DNA of 64,000 bases from the NCBI RefSeq assembly GCF_010093595.1, contig NW_022985453.1:1157753-1221752 (forward strand), written 5' to 3'. Of the stretch, positions 43,918 to 56,216 are shown in pieces. Under the pieces are notes generated by a model that saw only the letters and a list, made by a program, of their open reading frames with translations, was not told the origin of the DNA and ran no database searches. Position numbers and translations under genes: made by a program. Origin of the DNA: Mytilinidion resinicola (taxonomy: Eukaryota; Ascomycota; Dothideomycetes; Mytilinidiales; Mytilinidiaceae). How positions within the stretch are numbered: the stretch's first letter is position 1; each line of letters begins with the position of its first letter.

Positions 43918-46900
43918 GTACTCCCCTTTTTACGGCCGAACTCTGTTAAGGCCTAAGGACCGGGCTTTTTAGGGTAACGGCAATAGAATAACCGGATAGC
44001 TTCCTTAGCATATTCTAGATAGTTAGCGGGCTCTTCTATAACTTTGTTATATCCGGTCTACTTTACTATATACTTTAGGCGGGGGCGGCTATAACTACGA
44101 CGCTCCTATTAAGAGTTAACAACTTCCTTAACTTCCTACTTTTCTAAGCCTTCGACTTTAACTAGCAGCGGTGGTTCTTAATACTAGCCGGGCAGCGGAT
44201 TATTCGCAGCAGGTTTTAGTAAACTAATATAGAAGATATTATAGTTATATATACTCTTTAGTAAGGTTAGGCGGTATATATAAGGGCTAATAACCTTTTT
44301 TACGCGGAATAGTCTAAGATTTTTCTAATTTAGCTTCTTCTAGAAGCAGAGGGTTTTAATATTCTTAGTATTTAACTATACTAAGTTGTTAACTTAATAG
44401 TTATAAGCAGGGCAACGGTTATAGTTTATATTATCCTTATATTAGGTATAGAAGGCAGTAAGTTTAGACTTTAGATATTCTAGAATCTTTTCTATATACT
44501 TAGTAAAGCGCTCAGCGTCTCTAGCAGGCGGGCGGGTTAATAGTTTAACCGGCTTAAAACCTAAATATAGGTAGAAGCCGTAGTTTATAAAAAAGGGGGA
44601 GATATAGGTGCTCTTAGAATTTACAGTATTAATTAATAGTTTAGCTAAAAGCAGCTATTTAGCCTAGTTATCCTGTAAATAGGATATATATACCTATAAG
44701 TACTATTCTAGAACAGTATTAGCTCTTTTAGTCTAGCTATTAGTTTTAGGGTAGTATATAGTTAATAGTAGGTAGTTAATCCTTAGGCGGCTAGTTAGGT
44801 GTCTCTAGAATTTAGCTATAAACTAGGGCCCTTAGTTAGATATAATAGAGGTAGGCAGGCTGTATAGTTTCCAGATATTTTTTAGGAAAAGTTTTGTAAT
44901 ATCTTCCGCGTTGCAGGTTCCTTTACAGGCAAGGAAGTATTTTATCTTAGTTAGGCGGTCTACTATAATAAGAATTGCATCGTGCTTTCCGCTACGCGGT
45001 AGGTGCGTGATAAAATCTATTAATATATTACACTAGGCTTTTTTAGGAATAGGCAGCGGCTTTAGAATACCCTGGTAGGCTTCTTATAATAGAGTAGTTC
45101 TCTTATATATCTAGCAGTTCCTAACCTAATAGTCCACGTAAGGTAGTATTCCGGGCTAGTAGTAACTGCGGGCTATTAGGCTATATATTTTAGATCTTCT
45201 AAAGTAGCCGGTAATAGCGTTCCTGTAGTATATACGCAGAAGTTCTGCCTTTAGTTTATTATAGTCGGGTATATATAGGCAGTTCCGATAGTATAGGTAT
45301 CTATTTTTCTTCTAGTATTTAGCTAATATAAGCTTTATATAACAGCGGTGTTCTTTTTCTAAGGCTTTTAGAACTAATAGCAGGATAGGGTTTTCTTTAT
45401 ATGCTGTTCTTAGCAGGGCGGCAATTATAGGGGGTAGTTCTATATCTCCCTCGGTTTCTTATTTATCTTGCGGGGCGTTATCTAGGGAAGTTAGTAATAA
45501 GCCTTCTTACCGGGTTCTTACAGGTGCTAGAGCTATTATTTTAGCTTTATTCTTAAAGGTTACTTTTCTTATAGTTTTCTTTTCTATTTTATTCTTAAAG
45601 TTTAATTTCTTTAGAATTATCTAGCTCTAGTAGCGGAGATATTTATCCTTTTCCTTAGGTAGGTCCTCTAACCTTCTAGTTAGAAAATCGGCTTTGCCCT
45701 AAGTTTTCCGGGTTAATACGTGATTTTAAAGTTAAAACGGGACAGAAATTTAGACCAGCGGGCCTGGCGGCGGTTTAGTAGTTTTATTATTATAAAGTAC
45801 TCCAGATTATAGTAGTTGGTAATAACTTTAATAGGTAAGGCGGCGCCCTTAAGCTCTGGTTTCTATTCTTTAAAGTATTAGATAATAGTAAGCAGTTCCT
45901 TATTATATATCTTATAGTTGTATTCTGCAACTAAGTGCTTTTTTAAGAAGAATATAATAGGGCGCAGGATTCTGTCGTCTCCGTACTATAATAAGACGCC
46001 AGCTAAGATATAATTAAATACATCTATTTCTATAATAATAGGCTTATTCTAGTTAAATAGTGCTAGGATAGGTGCAGAGGTAAAGGCTTCTTTTAATTTA
46101 GTAAAAGCTTTCTAACAGGCAGTATTCTATATAAAGGCAACGCCCTTTTTTATTAGGCGTATTAGCAGAGCAATAATCTTTAAAAAGTCTCTAATAAATC
46201 GGCGGTAGAAGTTTCTAAATCCTATAAAAGCTTGTATATTAGTTAGGTAAGTTAGTATCTCCTAGTCTATTACAGCTTTAATTTTCTCTAGGTTTATTTA
46301 CAGGCCGTTGGCTCCTATAATAATACCTAGGAATATTATTTCTTTGGTAAAGAACTTGTATTTCTTAATTTTTGCGTAGAGTTCTGCTTTTTATAGCAGT
46401 TTTAGCATAGTACGGATATACTCTAGGTGTTTAGTTTAGTTCCGGCTGTAAATTAGAATATTATCCAGGTAGGCAGTATAGAAAACGTCGAGATGCTTTT
46501 ATAGAGTATTATTTATAAATTGTTGGAATGTTACAGGGGCTCCGGTAAGCCTAAACAGTATTACTAAGGTTTTAAACAGTTCTAGTTAGGTTCGGAACGC
46601 AGTAAGCTATTTTTAACCCTTTTTTATATATAGGTTATTAAAGGCAGATATAATATTAATCTTTATAAAGTACTTTATCCCCTTTAGGTTACTTAAGGTT
46701 TCCTTTATTAATAGTAGCGGGTAGCGGTTCTTAACTATTATAGTATTTAGCGCTCGGTAGTTAACGTAGAAGCGGAGGCCTTCTTTAGGCTTTTTTATAA
46801 ATAATATAGGTAATACGGCAGGCGAAGAGCTAGGGCGGATAAATCCTTTTTTTAGATTATCTGCTACCTATTCTCTTAAAGCTATTAGCTTATTGCGGGA

Positions 46901-49141
46901 TATTAGGTATAAGGGTTTAAAAAAGGGCGTTTTTCCTTTCTTTAACTTAATCTTATAGTTATACGGGCGGTGCAGTGGCAGGCAGTCGGCGTTTTTAGGC
47001 GAAAAGATATTAGTAAACTCTTATAGTTCTTTAGGCAGGCGGTCTAGGTTAAAGCCCTTCTTCTTAAATAGAATATAGTTAATATTATCTAGTAATATAG
47101 AAAAAAGTTTATATCCTTTTTATAAGTAGGCGCTATATACGCGTAAGGAAACGGGTGCTATATTCTTCCCTTCTAGGTTTTTTAGTGCAGGCGGCAGGTA
47201 CTCCAGGCGGTTTTTTTTTAGAATATTAGCAATTCCTTATATATGCGTTGCTTTTTGCGGTATATTACAGTATTTATAACAGTACTAGCTTATAAACTAT
47301 AGCGTATTACGGGACTAGTCCGGTATAGGATTATACAGGCGTAGCTACAGGATTCCTAGAATAATCGGGTGATAACTTAGTTTAGTTACCCCTATTTAAA
47401 CGGTTTTTAAATATTTATTTATCCGTAATTAAACCTAAACAGTGTGGGTTACTTTACCTGCTTTAGAATTGCCTCTATCGGCTAGTTCCAGGTAAAAAGG
47501 GTACTTAAGCGGAATTATTAGGATATAGTAATACTTTACCTAGTCTTTATTAACTAGCGCTTTCCTTTTGCAGCTACTATTAATTATACTATACGCTAGA
47601 ATACTCTGGCCCTAGTATTCTAAATATATAGGTATAATTAACAGGTTAGCTTTTATAACCTGTTCCTCTTTAATAGTTATTCCTTAGATAGCAGCGGCGG
47701 ATACTTATATAGTGCACAGTATATAAGCCTAGCTGCAACCTATATTAGGCTTAATCCTTTTATTAAAGTAGAAAATAGGGGAGAAGCAGGTTTTAGCAGT
47801 ATTCGGGTTCTATATTTAGTAGAGGGCGGTAAGGGGCTCTGGGAGGACATATTTTTATAAACAGGGCGGGAGCGGATAGAGCGTTTATTAGGCTTAGGGT
47901 AGTTATAGATAAAGTATTTCTTAGATCTGTAATAGTAATATTCCTTCCTTTTATATTAAGTTAAGCGACCTCTTAAAAGATTTATTAGGTCTCCGGAGAC
48001 TTCTATAATTCTTATAGCGCCGGACGCTTTTAGTAATAACTAGGGTATAGCAGTTTGCGTTCCTACAGGAACAGGTGTTTCCTAACAGGTTTAATTTATA
48101 TTAGCGTATATTTTTAGGGTTGCAGTAGTAGACACTTTATATTATTTACGGCGGTTATCTAGGTTTTAAAGGAACTTTGCAAATACGTAGTACTTCCTGC
48201 TAGGGGGTTTATAGTAGAGTAGTATTTCCTTTAGTTTGCGGTTAACAGCTTTTTTTAAGAGGGTTAGTAGAGCTTTTTTTAGAGAGCTCTCCTTTTAAAG
48301 CTAGGCGTTGGAATTTAGTAAGAAAGACGCTAAATTCTTTATTATTCTGGCGGAGGCGGAACAGTTTAGTGCAGGAGTTGCGGACTTAGTTAGGGTTTCT
48401 ATATACTTATTCTAAAAGTTCTAGAATAGCTTCGAAATCGGGTAGTTAATAGTTTCCTTTTATAATATACAGCAGGACTTAGGCGTATAGGTTTCTACTT
48501 AGACAACTATTTATATAGAATATTCGGCTTTAGGGGTTAGGAAAGCGGTTTTAGTTAACAGTTATTTTCTTATAGATTTAAGAAAGGAAGCGGCGGAGGT
48601 TCTTTCGGTTACCTGTAAACTTATTAGGGTCGGGTTATTTCTTAGAAAGCCGGGCAAGGGTGGTAGATATATTAGAAGTAGACGGAGGCGTTTATGCTGT
48701 ATTAGCTGTATTTTCTTTAGTTAGTACTTGCAGCATCGGGGTTTATAGGGCGGTGCGGACGGTAGGTGTAGCTATATTAATTGCTTTCTATCTCTTAGCA
48801 AGAGCTAAAGCTAGTTTATTCGTAAGCTCCTTTATTTCTTTCTTCTAGTATTTATAGACAGCTTATAATTATACCTTTAGTTAGTCGCTCTATTATTTAT
48901 ATTCCTTAATTTCCAATTCCAGGGCTTATATATAGAGTGCGGCTTAGTGGTTTTTAGTAAGGCTTTCCTAGGCGGTATTAATATATTTATATATTTGGCG
49001 GCAGTACTCGTACTATTTATATATATAGTTAGTAATATAGGCGGCGAACGCGGATTCGCTATCCGGCAGAACTAGGGGAAAAAAGTAGGATATTAGGTCG
49101 GCGGTGCAGGTAGATAGCTAGGTGGGTAAGAAGCTATATAA

Positions 49142-49409
49142 TATTACAGTCTCAGGCGGCAGGATTGCCCTAGCTAGCTTAGGCAGGTAGGTAGAAGTAA
49201 TAACTAAATTTACTACGTGTTCTATAATACACGGCAGGTAGGCGGGTTAAATAATAAAACGTAGCTTAAGGAGCTATAAGAAGGCAGGGCGGCGGTCGGC
49301 AGGTATACTCCTGCTAAGGCTCGCATAGGCCCTTGCAATAAGGCCTCTCGCCGGGTTCTAATATCACGTGTTACGCTGTGCAGCAAGCTTTACCGTTTAA
49401 GCTATAATA
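49142..49409 (-). repeat. 5' LTR of element E
   Basis: 268 bp, aligned without gaps to 43650-43917. Its inner (left) edge should be followed by the primer-binding site at about 49,120-49,141; the tRNA type cannot be told after RIP. Confidence 0.9.
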
Positions 49410-51023
49410 GTATATTAGATTCTTATAGTCTATATACACCTGTATTATATATACTACTTTTTTTAGGTAAACTTTTTACTAACTAAATACTTCTACTATA
49501 GCTAGCAATTCCTTATTATAGATATTATAGTTTAGCTTAGCTAGGCTTAGCTTCTATAAGTAGAATACTATAGGATGTAACTTCCCTTATTTATCTAGTT
49601 AGTTAAGTAATGCTCCTAATGCTTTATTTAATATATTACTCTTAATAGTAACTGGTTTCTATAGATTAAAAATTGCTAATACTAGTTTTAAGGCGAATTA
49701 TACCTTTAACTTATTAAATACGCTCTGCACTTCTAAGGTCTATTAGTATTTAATATCCTTTTTTATAAGTTCTATAAGTAGCTCTATAATTTTTAAGTAG
49801 CCTTTAATAAACTACCTATAGTAATTAGCTAACCCTAGAAATAACTATAGTTCCTTTAAATTTATAGGCTTTAGCTATTTTTAGATAGAAAACACCTTGC
49901 CTTCTTCTATTTTAATCTGTCCTGGACTAATAACGCATTTTAGGAATCTAACCTTCTGCCTATAGAACTTATACTTATCCGGGTTTACTATAAAGTTATA
50001 TTCTTTAAGTTTTTTAAGTACCTTTTACACGTATATTTTATATTCGCTTAGCGTTTCTAAGTATATAAGGATATTATTAAGGTATACTACTATAAACCGG
50101 TCTAAATAGCCTTTTAGCGCTAAGTTAACTACTGCCTAGAATATTGCTAGCGCGTTAGTAAGCCTAAACAGCATTACTATATATTTAAAGTATCTATATT
50201 AAGTTCTAAAAGCCGTCTTCTACTTTTCTCCTTTTCTTATTCTAATTAAGTAGTACCCTTTATATAGGTCTATTTTTGTAAAGTACTTAGCCTTATATAG
50301 TTAGTTTTTAAGTTTAGAAATTAAAGGTAATAGATAGCGGTTTTTAATTATAATTTTATTTAGTTATCTATAGTCTATATAAAGGCGTAGCTTACTATTT
50401 AGTTTTAGGATAAATATTATAGGGTAACCTGCGGGCAATTTTAATAGTCTAATAAATCCTCGCTTTAGGTTTTTTTCCAGGTATTTTTCCAGCACTTCCA
50501 GCTCGCTCTAGGCTAGTAAATAGATTAGTCTAAACTGCGGTTATTCGCCTAGTACTAGGGGAATATAGTAATCCTAAGGTTAGTGCTTTAGTAGTATATC
50601 CTAAACCTTCTCTATAAAAATTCCTTTAAATTTATTATATTTTTCTAGTATATTTAGTGCTTTTATTACTTTAGCTACCTACCGGCTGTTTAGGGGTCTA
50701 GGCTACTATTAGCTTATTACCCTTTCTTTTTTTTTAGTATTCTTACCTTATAAGGTATCTATATTAATATCTTATTTTTACTTAGGCTAGTTCTAGTATA
50801 GAGTGCTTTTTAGTCCGCTTTCCGTTTAGATCCTTACTTTACTAGATTTCTAATTAACTTAGGGGTTATACTGCTTTAGCTATAGTATACCTAAGATTAT
50901 ATTATATTTTACTATATTAGTTATATCTATACTAATAGTTTTTCTATATTTTTTAATCTATATAATACCTAGTTAAGTTTTTATAGTTACCTACCTATTA
51001 CTATATTATATAGGTGTACTATC

Positions 51024-51240
51024 TAAGCTCCTTAAGCTATTATATAACCCTGTCCCTATAATATTCTATTTTTAGATCGTTTCTATTTACTAGCAGTCTA
51101 TAGGGGAATCTAGGATCTCTATCCGTTCTATATATAACTTTTTTAGTCCCGTAACCTAGTTCTGCGTAATTAGTCTTATCTACTTACTTATCTCCGTAAG
51201 TGCCTCTGCGCTTAGGTGGTTTATATTACGGGTTGTAATA
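51024..51240 (-). repeat. LTR fragment (second half) of the D family
   Basis: 217 bp matching the right-hand part of the 540-bp LTR (from AAGCTATTATATAACCC to the end GGGTTGTAATA). The left-hand 324 bp are missing here but occur at 54132-54455. Confidence 0.75.
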
Positions 51241-51420
51241 TAGAGCTGGAACTATAGCTATTATAAACTTTATTCTACTTCTCTTAGCTACTTCTTTTAG
51301 TATAGCTGCTAATATTCTTAAAGTATTAATTTATAGCTACCTGCAACTATATAGCTCTATAGCTTTTATAACTATTACTTAAAGTATATTTTATTTTTCT
51401 ATTATTCTTTTTAAACGAAA

Positions 51421-51462
51421 ACTATTATAAAAGAACTATTATAAAAGAACTATTATAAAAGA
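51421..51462. repeat. Three exact 14-bp tandem units
   Basis: Unit actattataaaaga repeated three times without change in the degraded Gypsy remnant. Confidence 0.8.
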
Positions 51463-52390
51463 ACTCTATATATTTTAGTAGACTTTTTATAAGTATTTAT
51501 AAAGCTAAATATATTATCTAAGTAATAGGTTTTAGGCAATAATATTCTATACTATATATAGTCTATAAGGTCTATTTTTCTATTACTAGAAATCCGGTTT
51601 TTCCTAACAAAGTTATAGAATATAAAATTTCCCTGCGCGCTACTATTTAGCAGTACTTTTACCAGGTTTCTACTAATTTTAACTAATAGGATTACGTGTC
51701 TATAGTTCTAAATAGGAATAGAGTTAGGCTATATTACCGGGCTTTTTTTTTTTCTATAATATAGGCTTTTCCTACTAGAGTAGTAATAGTCGTAGTTTAT
51801 ATTCCTTTGTCTTTAGCTGCTCTATAGAACCTTATTCTTAGCTACTCTAGCCGTTTTATTACTTAAGCGCCTGCTTGTTTTTTAGCTGTTTTTATAGCTA
51901 ATAGTTTATATATTTTATTTCGTAATATACTAAATATAAGTCCTAGTAGTATATTTACTAGTTCTTACTTTTTCTATATTCTATTAGGTACTAAGGGTCT
52001 AGAACTATAGTAGCTACCCCTATAAATTTATTTTTCTTACCTATAATATAGTGCTCTGTTTCCTTAAATAGTACTAGTTGCGTAATAATATAATATTTTA
52101 TCTAATACGGGTACTATCCTTAATATTTCTTATATATTATATACTTATCGTATTTATCTTTAATATATAATACCTAAAATATCTATCTATAAAGTAGGTA
52201 GTTTCTATCTAGCTATTTATCTTCCTTATTATAGACACCTATTTTGCCGATAGGGTGCAATACCCTATAGATTTTAATCTTGGTCTGTTTTCTATATAGC
52301 TCTAGCGGTTCTTACTTAGGTCTAATACTAAATTCTCCGTTACTAGACTATTTTTCTAGTTCGCGATCTTTATTACTATTATAGTACTCC

Positions 52391-52460
52391 TTACTATTCT
52401 TAATAGGTAATTTATTATCTAGTTCTTACTATTCTTAATAGGTAATTTATTATCTAGTTC
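52391..52460. repeat. Exact 35-bp tandem duplication
   Basis: The 35 bp at 52391-52425 recur unchanged at 52426-52460. The identity of the two copies in otherwise heavily mutated sequence suggests that the duplication arose after RIP. Confidence 0.85.
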
Positions 52461-54131
52461 TTACTAGATATTACGGCTTAAGCCTTCTAATATATCTAAT
52501 CTCGCGCGGGTTTCTGTGTTAATAGTTGCTGTTGTTAATATTCCTGCGGCTGCAGCTATTTTTACTTTCTTTTTTCTAGTAAGCTGTTCTATAACTCTTT
52601 CTATAGCTTTTAGGAATTAGTAACTAGCTAGTGCTCTTAGCTCTACGCCCGCTGTGGCGTTTTTAGCCTTTTACGCTTTTTATTCTTTACTAAGGCGTAT
52701 AAGAATTTCTCTTACGCTCTATTTATATATAGCTATAACCCTGTTAACCTATACTTCTATATCTAGTAGTTCGGTTTTACTATTATTTTATAGCTCGGGT
52801 ACGTTAGTTTAGGGTTCTAATCGCGGCTTAATTATTTAGAACGCCTTATCCGTTTCTAATAGGTAATTAATTTCTATACTTTTAACTTTTATATCTATAT
52901 AGTAGTTGTCTATAGAATTGCTATTATACTCTTTATTCCTTATTATAGTAATAGTGCGTTTTCCCCTGCTTTAGGTTAAATAGTACTCTATTACCTGCTT
53001 ATTTAACTAATAGGTAAAGCAGTTATTATTATAGCACGCGGTCTATAATATAGAATTATAGCGGTTTATATTCGGCTATACTATAACTGCTACTATTCGG
53101 GTGTTTCTAGAGCACTTATTCGCGAAGTATCCCTATTCTCTATATAATAGGCATGCGCTGCTGCGCTTTCTATTTTACCTCTTTTTATTAGTAATTAGTT
53201 TACCTCTTTAGTTATTACGTTATTTTATAATATTAATCTCTATATAATCTCTATAGTTGCGGTTAGTTACTTTTAGCTTTAGTCTAGCTAGTTGGGCGTA
53301 GGAATAAAGTCCTTTTTTATCTACCTGTTCTAGTTATTGCTTATACTATTACTATTAATCTATATAGCTATTTTTTTAAGTTTATAGAGTATTAGAAGCC
53401 TCTCGCCTTATATAATTTTACTTTTAACGTTTTCTTTAAGACCTTTATAGTACTATACTTGCAGAGCTTTATTTTTCTATAATAGCTTAGACGCGATTTA
53501 TATAAATTCTAAAGTATAGCAGCTAGTTAAGCCCTTCTGCTTTAGAACTGCAATTTTTTATTCTGCTATCCGTTTCTTATTAGTATCTCTAAAGGTTATC
53601 TAGAATACTGCTTTAAAGTTTTTATAATTGCTAAATATAATATTAGTTTCTAGTTTCCAACTATTTATATTAGCGTTGCCGAGCCAGTCTATAAGTATTA
53701 GGTTAAACTAGTTAAATACTTCTTTTTTTAAGAAGGTAGCTGCTATATAGACCTTATCTAATTTAAATTTAAGGTTGCTCTAGTTTATACGTAGGTATAG
53801 CCTTATCTGTATTATAAACGCTTGCAAAGTTCCTTTATTACTAGTAAACTCTTTAGGTTTATTTATTTTATAGCTTCTATAGCTAACCGCTCTGCTAGTA
53901 GTAAGCTTTTTTTAAATAGTCTAGAGATTTCCCTATAGGGCCGCAATCTCCTTATTTTTAGTATTACTAGCTTCTTCTAGTACTTATAGCCGTGTAAGCA
54001 ATACCTGTATATATATTACTACTTTAGTTATAGTTAGAGTTAGTCTAGCAGTTATACTGCCTAAAAAGGTTAGTAGGGCTATTTTAATTAATTGTTTATA
54101 TGCAACTCCTTTAATATAGCAATATTTAAAG

Positions 54132-54455
54132 TATAATAGGTTATTTCTTCTATACCTTCCTTCTATTATATACTAAGGCAGGGTATAGGTTAAGTTATTA
54201 TTAGGGTGTAATAGTCTTTAAAAGGTAAGATAAGATTAATCTTAGGTATAAAACAGGGTTATTATTTCTAATAGGTAGTATTAAAGTCTTAAGTTAAATA
54301 TAAGGTTCCTATTTATATAAAAGAGCGTCCTTATATATAAAAGCTCTGCCCTAAGAAATCTATCTACTTATCTAGCTCGCAGCCTTAAGCCCTATAAGCT
54401 CTATTCTAGCTTATAGCCTTAAGCTCTTTAAGCGCTCTCTTAGCTTACTGCCTTA
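54132..54455 (-). repeat. LTR fragment (first half) of the D family
   Basis: 324 bp matching the left-hand part of the 540-bp LTR, from TATAATAGG to TTACTGCCTTA. The similarity then stops abruptly. Complementary to the fragment at 51024-51240: together they add up to one LTR. Confidence 0.8.
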
Positions 54456-56216
54456 GCCTACTTTTACTTCTACTATTATTTAGGAAGATATAGTATAAAA
54501 TATTTCTAAAAACCTACTACGCTCTTGCTCTTCTAGCTACTAAATATTTATAGCAGCACGTAAAATCTACTAAAGGCTTTAACTAGATATATATTCTAGT
54601 TACTATAGGATTTCTAGTAGCTATAAATTTTTATCGGCTTTTTAGAATTATTTACCTAAATATTAGGTTAAATAATTAGAGGAACTTCGAATTAAAATAC
54701 TACCTATAGGTATCTAGACTTATAATCCGCCTTTCTTATTATATACCTATTAGCGCAGGTTAATATATCTAGCTTTAGGCCCTAGGTATAAGTTTTTAAG
54801 CTTTCGTATAAAGTTATCTATTTATAGTATTATAGTGGAATTATAAATAGACTAAAATCTATTTACTTTTATAAAAGTAAAGCTATAGAGGTTTTATTTA
54901 AAAAATAAGAAACTAAAAAAAGTTTAAGTTCTTAACTTAGATTAATAGCCTATATAGATTACTACAGGATTTTAGTAAATTTAGAACCGTTTTTTTAATT
55001 GCTTCGGATATTAGTATAGCTATATAACTGCCCTACGTAAAATAGATTTTTTAGGCTTGCCAGCAATATACTACCTTAACCTGGAAGTTGGTTTTTATTT
55101 AGCAATTCTGCAATAAAAGTACGTTACTTTCTTTTTTTCGAAATTTAGTAGATAGGTACTAACTAGCTAATATAGCTAATCTAGATTAGATTAAGAACTG
55201 GATAAATAAAATAATTAAAATCGATAAAATATTTATTTTAAAAGTTTTACTCTATAACAGTTTATTAATAAGCAAATCTAGAAAAGAAAAAAGAAAAGAT
55301 TTTTTTAAAGTTAAAAAAGGCGCTGTTAATATTTAAGAGCTTCTAACCGAATAAAGCGGTAACTATAAAAGGAGGATAGTAGTAAATAGTAGGTTTAGAG
55401 AGATTTTATTATATTATTTACACTAATTGCTATTAGTATCTGCAAATAACTTAATATAAAACTAAATTTAGGACTTTATACTTAAGAATAAAGATTTAGG
55501 AATAAAATTAATTAATAGCGAGTTTTAGCCCTAAGTAATATAAAGGTATTTAATAATATAGAAATATAGTATAGAAAGATATATAAGTTAGTATACTTCT
55601 AGATAATTACCCTCCTAACTACGCTTTATAGTCTTAACGCACCTATCTAAGTAGCTTAGCCTAAATTACTCCTGCTTAAAACTTATATAACTTAGTACTT
55701 ATATACTTAACCTTAATTCTAATCCTAACTTTACTAACTTTCTAGCTCTACTTTGCGTCTAGTCTATAATAAGGAACGGGTTAGTGTTAAGTTTAGTATA
55801 TAAAGCGTAAAAGCTGTTCTAATATCCGTTTCTAGGTTATATATAACCTACTATACCGTATAATATAAGGGGTATATTAGCTTTAAACAACTTAAACTCT
55901 ATATAAATATCGAGATTTCCTATAGTTCTATATAACTCGTGTAATTTAGCTACTCCTAAATACTTAGAATAACTTATACTAAGAAATTACGTTTATATTA
56001 TCGCTTTTGCGCCCGATTTACGGAGAACCTTCTTTTATAGAGTATTCTGGCTGCTGTGCACGGCTATAAATACCGATATTACTAATATAACCCTAACCTC
56101 TAATAATAATACTATACTGCGGTTGTATACTAATTCTAAATAGTATATTAAATACGCAATAGTTAATAACCTGCCTGCAGCAGTGCTTCTAGCAAAATCT
56201 ATTAGGGTTCCCTATA
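54456..56216 (+). pseudogene. Unrecognised RIP-degraded coding sequence
   Basis: From about 55,080 to 56,215 one plus-strand frame reads through with stop codons almost only of the TAG/TAA type expected from W and Q codons after RIP, for example FCNKSTLLSFFRNLVDRY, NWINKIIKIDKIFILKVLLY and LISKSRKEKRKDFFKVKKGA. I recognise no reverse transcriptase, integrase, transposase or other family motif. The frame is cut at its right side by pogo element C and might continue beyond it. It could be a host gene copied into the repeat block or part of an unfamiliar mobile element. Confidence 0.4.

Larger units (their letters stand above)
43645..49414 (-). mobile_element. Gypsy LTR retrotransposon E, nested in D, RIP-degraded
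   Basis: A complete insertion: LTRs at 43650-43917 and 49142-49409 and a 5-bp duplication GTATA at 43645-43649 and 49410-49414. A polypurine tract (AAAAAGGGGAGTAC on the minus strand, 43918-43931) next to the left LTR shows that the element reads right to left. In that order one can follow gag (48-49 kb, with a zinc knuckle near 47,880-47,950 whose cysteines are partly mutated to tyrosine), protease, reverse transcriptase (about 46,300-46,850; KNRYPL, FRLTGAPVTFQQF, ILIYSRN), RNase H (45.7-46.1 kb) and integrase (44.2-45.5 kb). Numerous TAG/TAA codons at former W/Q positions make it inactive. Confidence 0.88.
40637..51023 (-). mobile_element. Gypsy LTR retrotransposon D, RIP-degraded, interrupted by element E
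   Basis: The left LTR is 40637-41175 (539 bp). Just inside it, read on the minus strand, is a polypurine tract (AAAAGGGAGCAAG, within 41176-41190), so this is the 3' LTR and the element is on the minus strand. Internal sequence is split by element E: 41176-43644 holds the integrase C-terminus and chromodomain-side sequence (degraded IHPVF motif near 42,440), and 49415-51023 holds reverse transcriptase and the protease end (degraded FRLTNALAIF, KNRYLLPLI, LGILxLKQYNPQ). TAG and TAA stand where W and Q are expected. The gag end and 5' LTR are not in their normal place; see the LTR fragments at 51024 and 54132. Confidence 0.75.
51241..54131 (-). mobile_element. Gag-side remnant of a D-family Gypsy element
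   Basis: About 2.9 kb of RIP-degraded sequence between two partial LTRs. On the minus strand a gag-like frame can be followed at 53-54 kb, with a zinc-knuckle-like FANKCSRNTR segment near 53,090-53,130. Reverse transcriptase and integrase are absent. It may be the displaced 5' part of element D or a separate, internally deleted copy. Confidence 0.5.

Noticed and set aside
48660..48848. A 62-codon plus-strand frame with hydrophobic stretches.
   Set aside because: It is antisense to the gag region of the degraded Gypsy element E and is a chance survivor in RIPed sequence.
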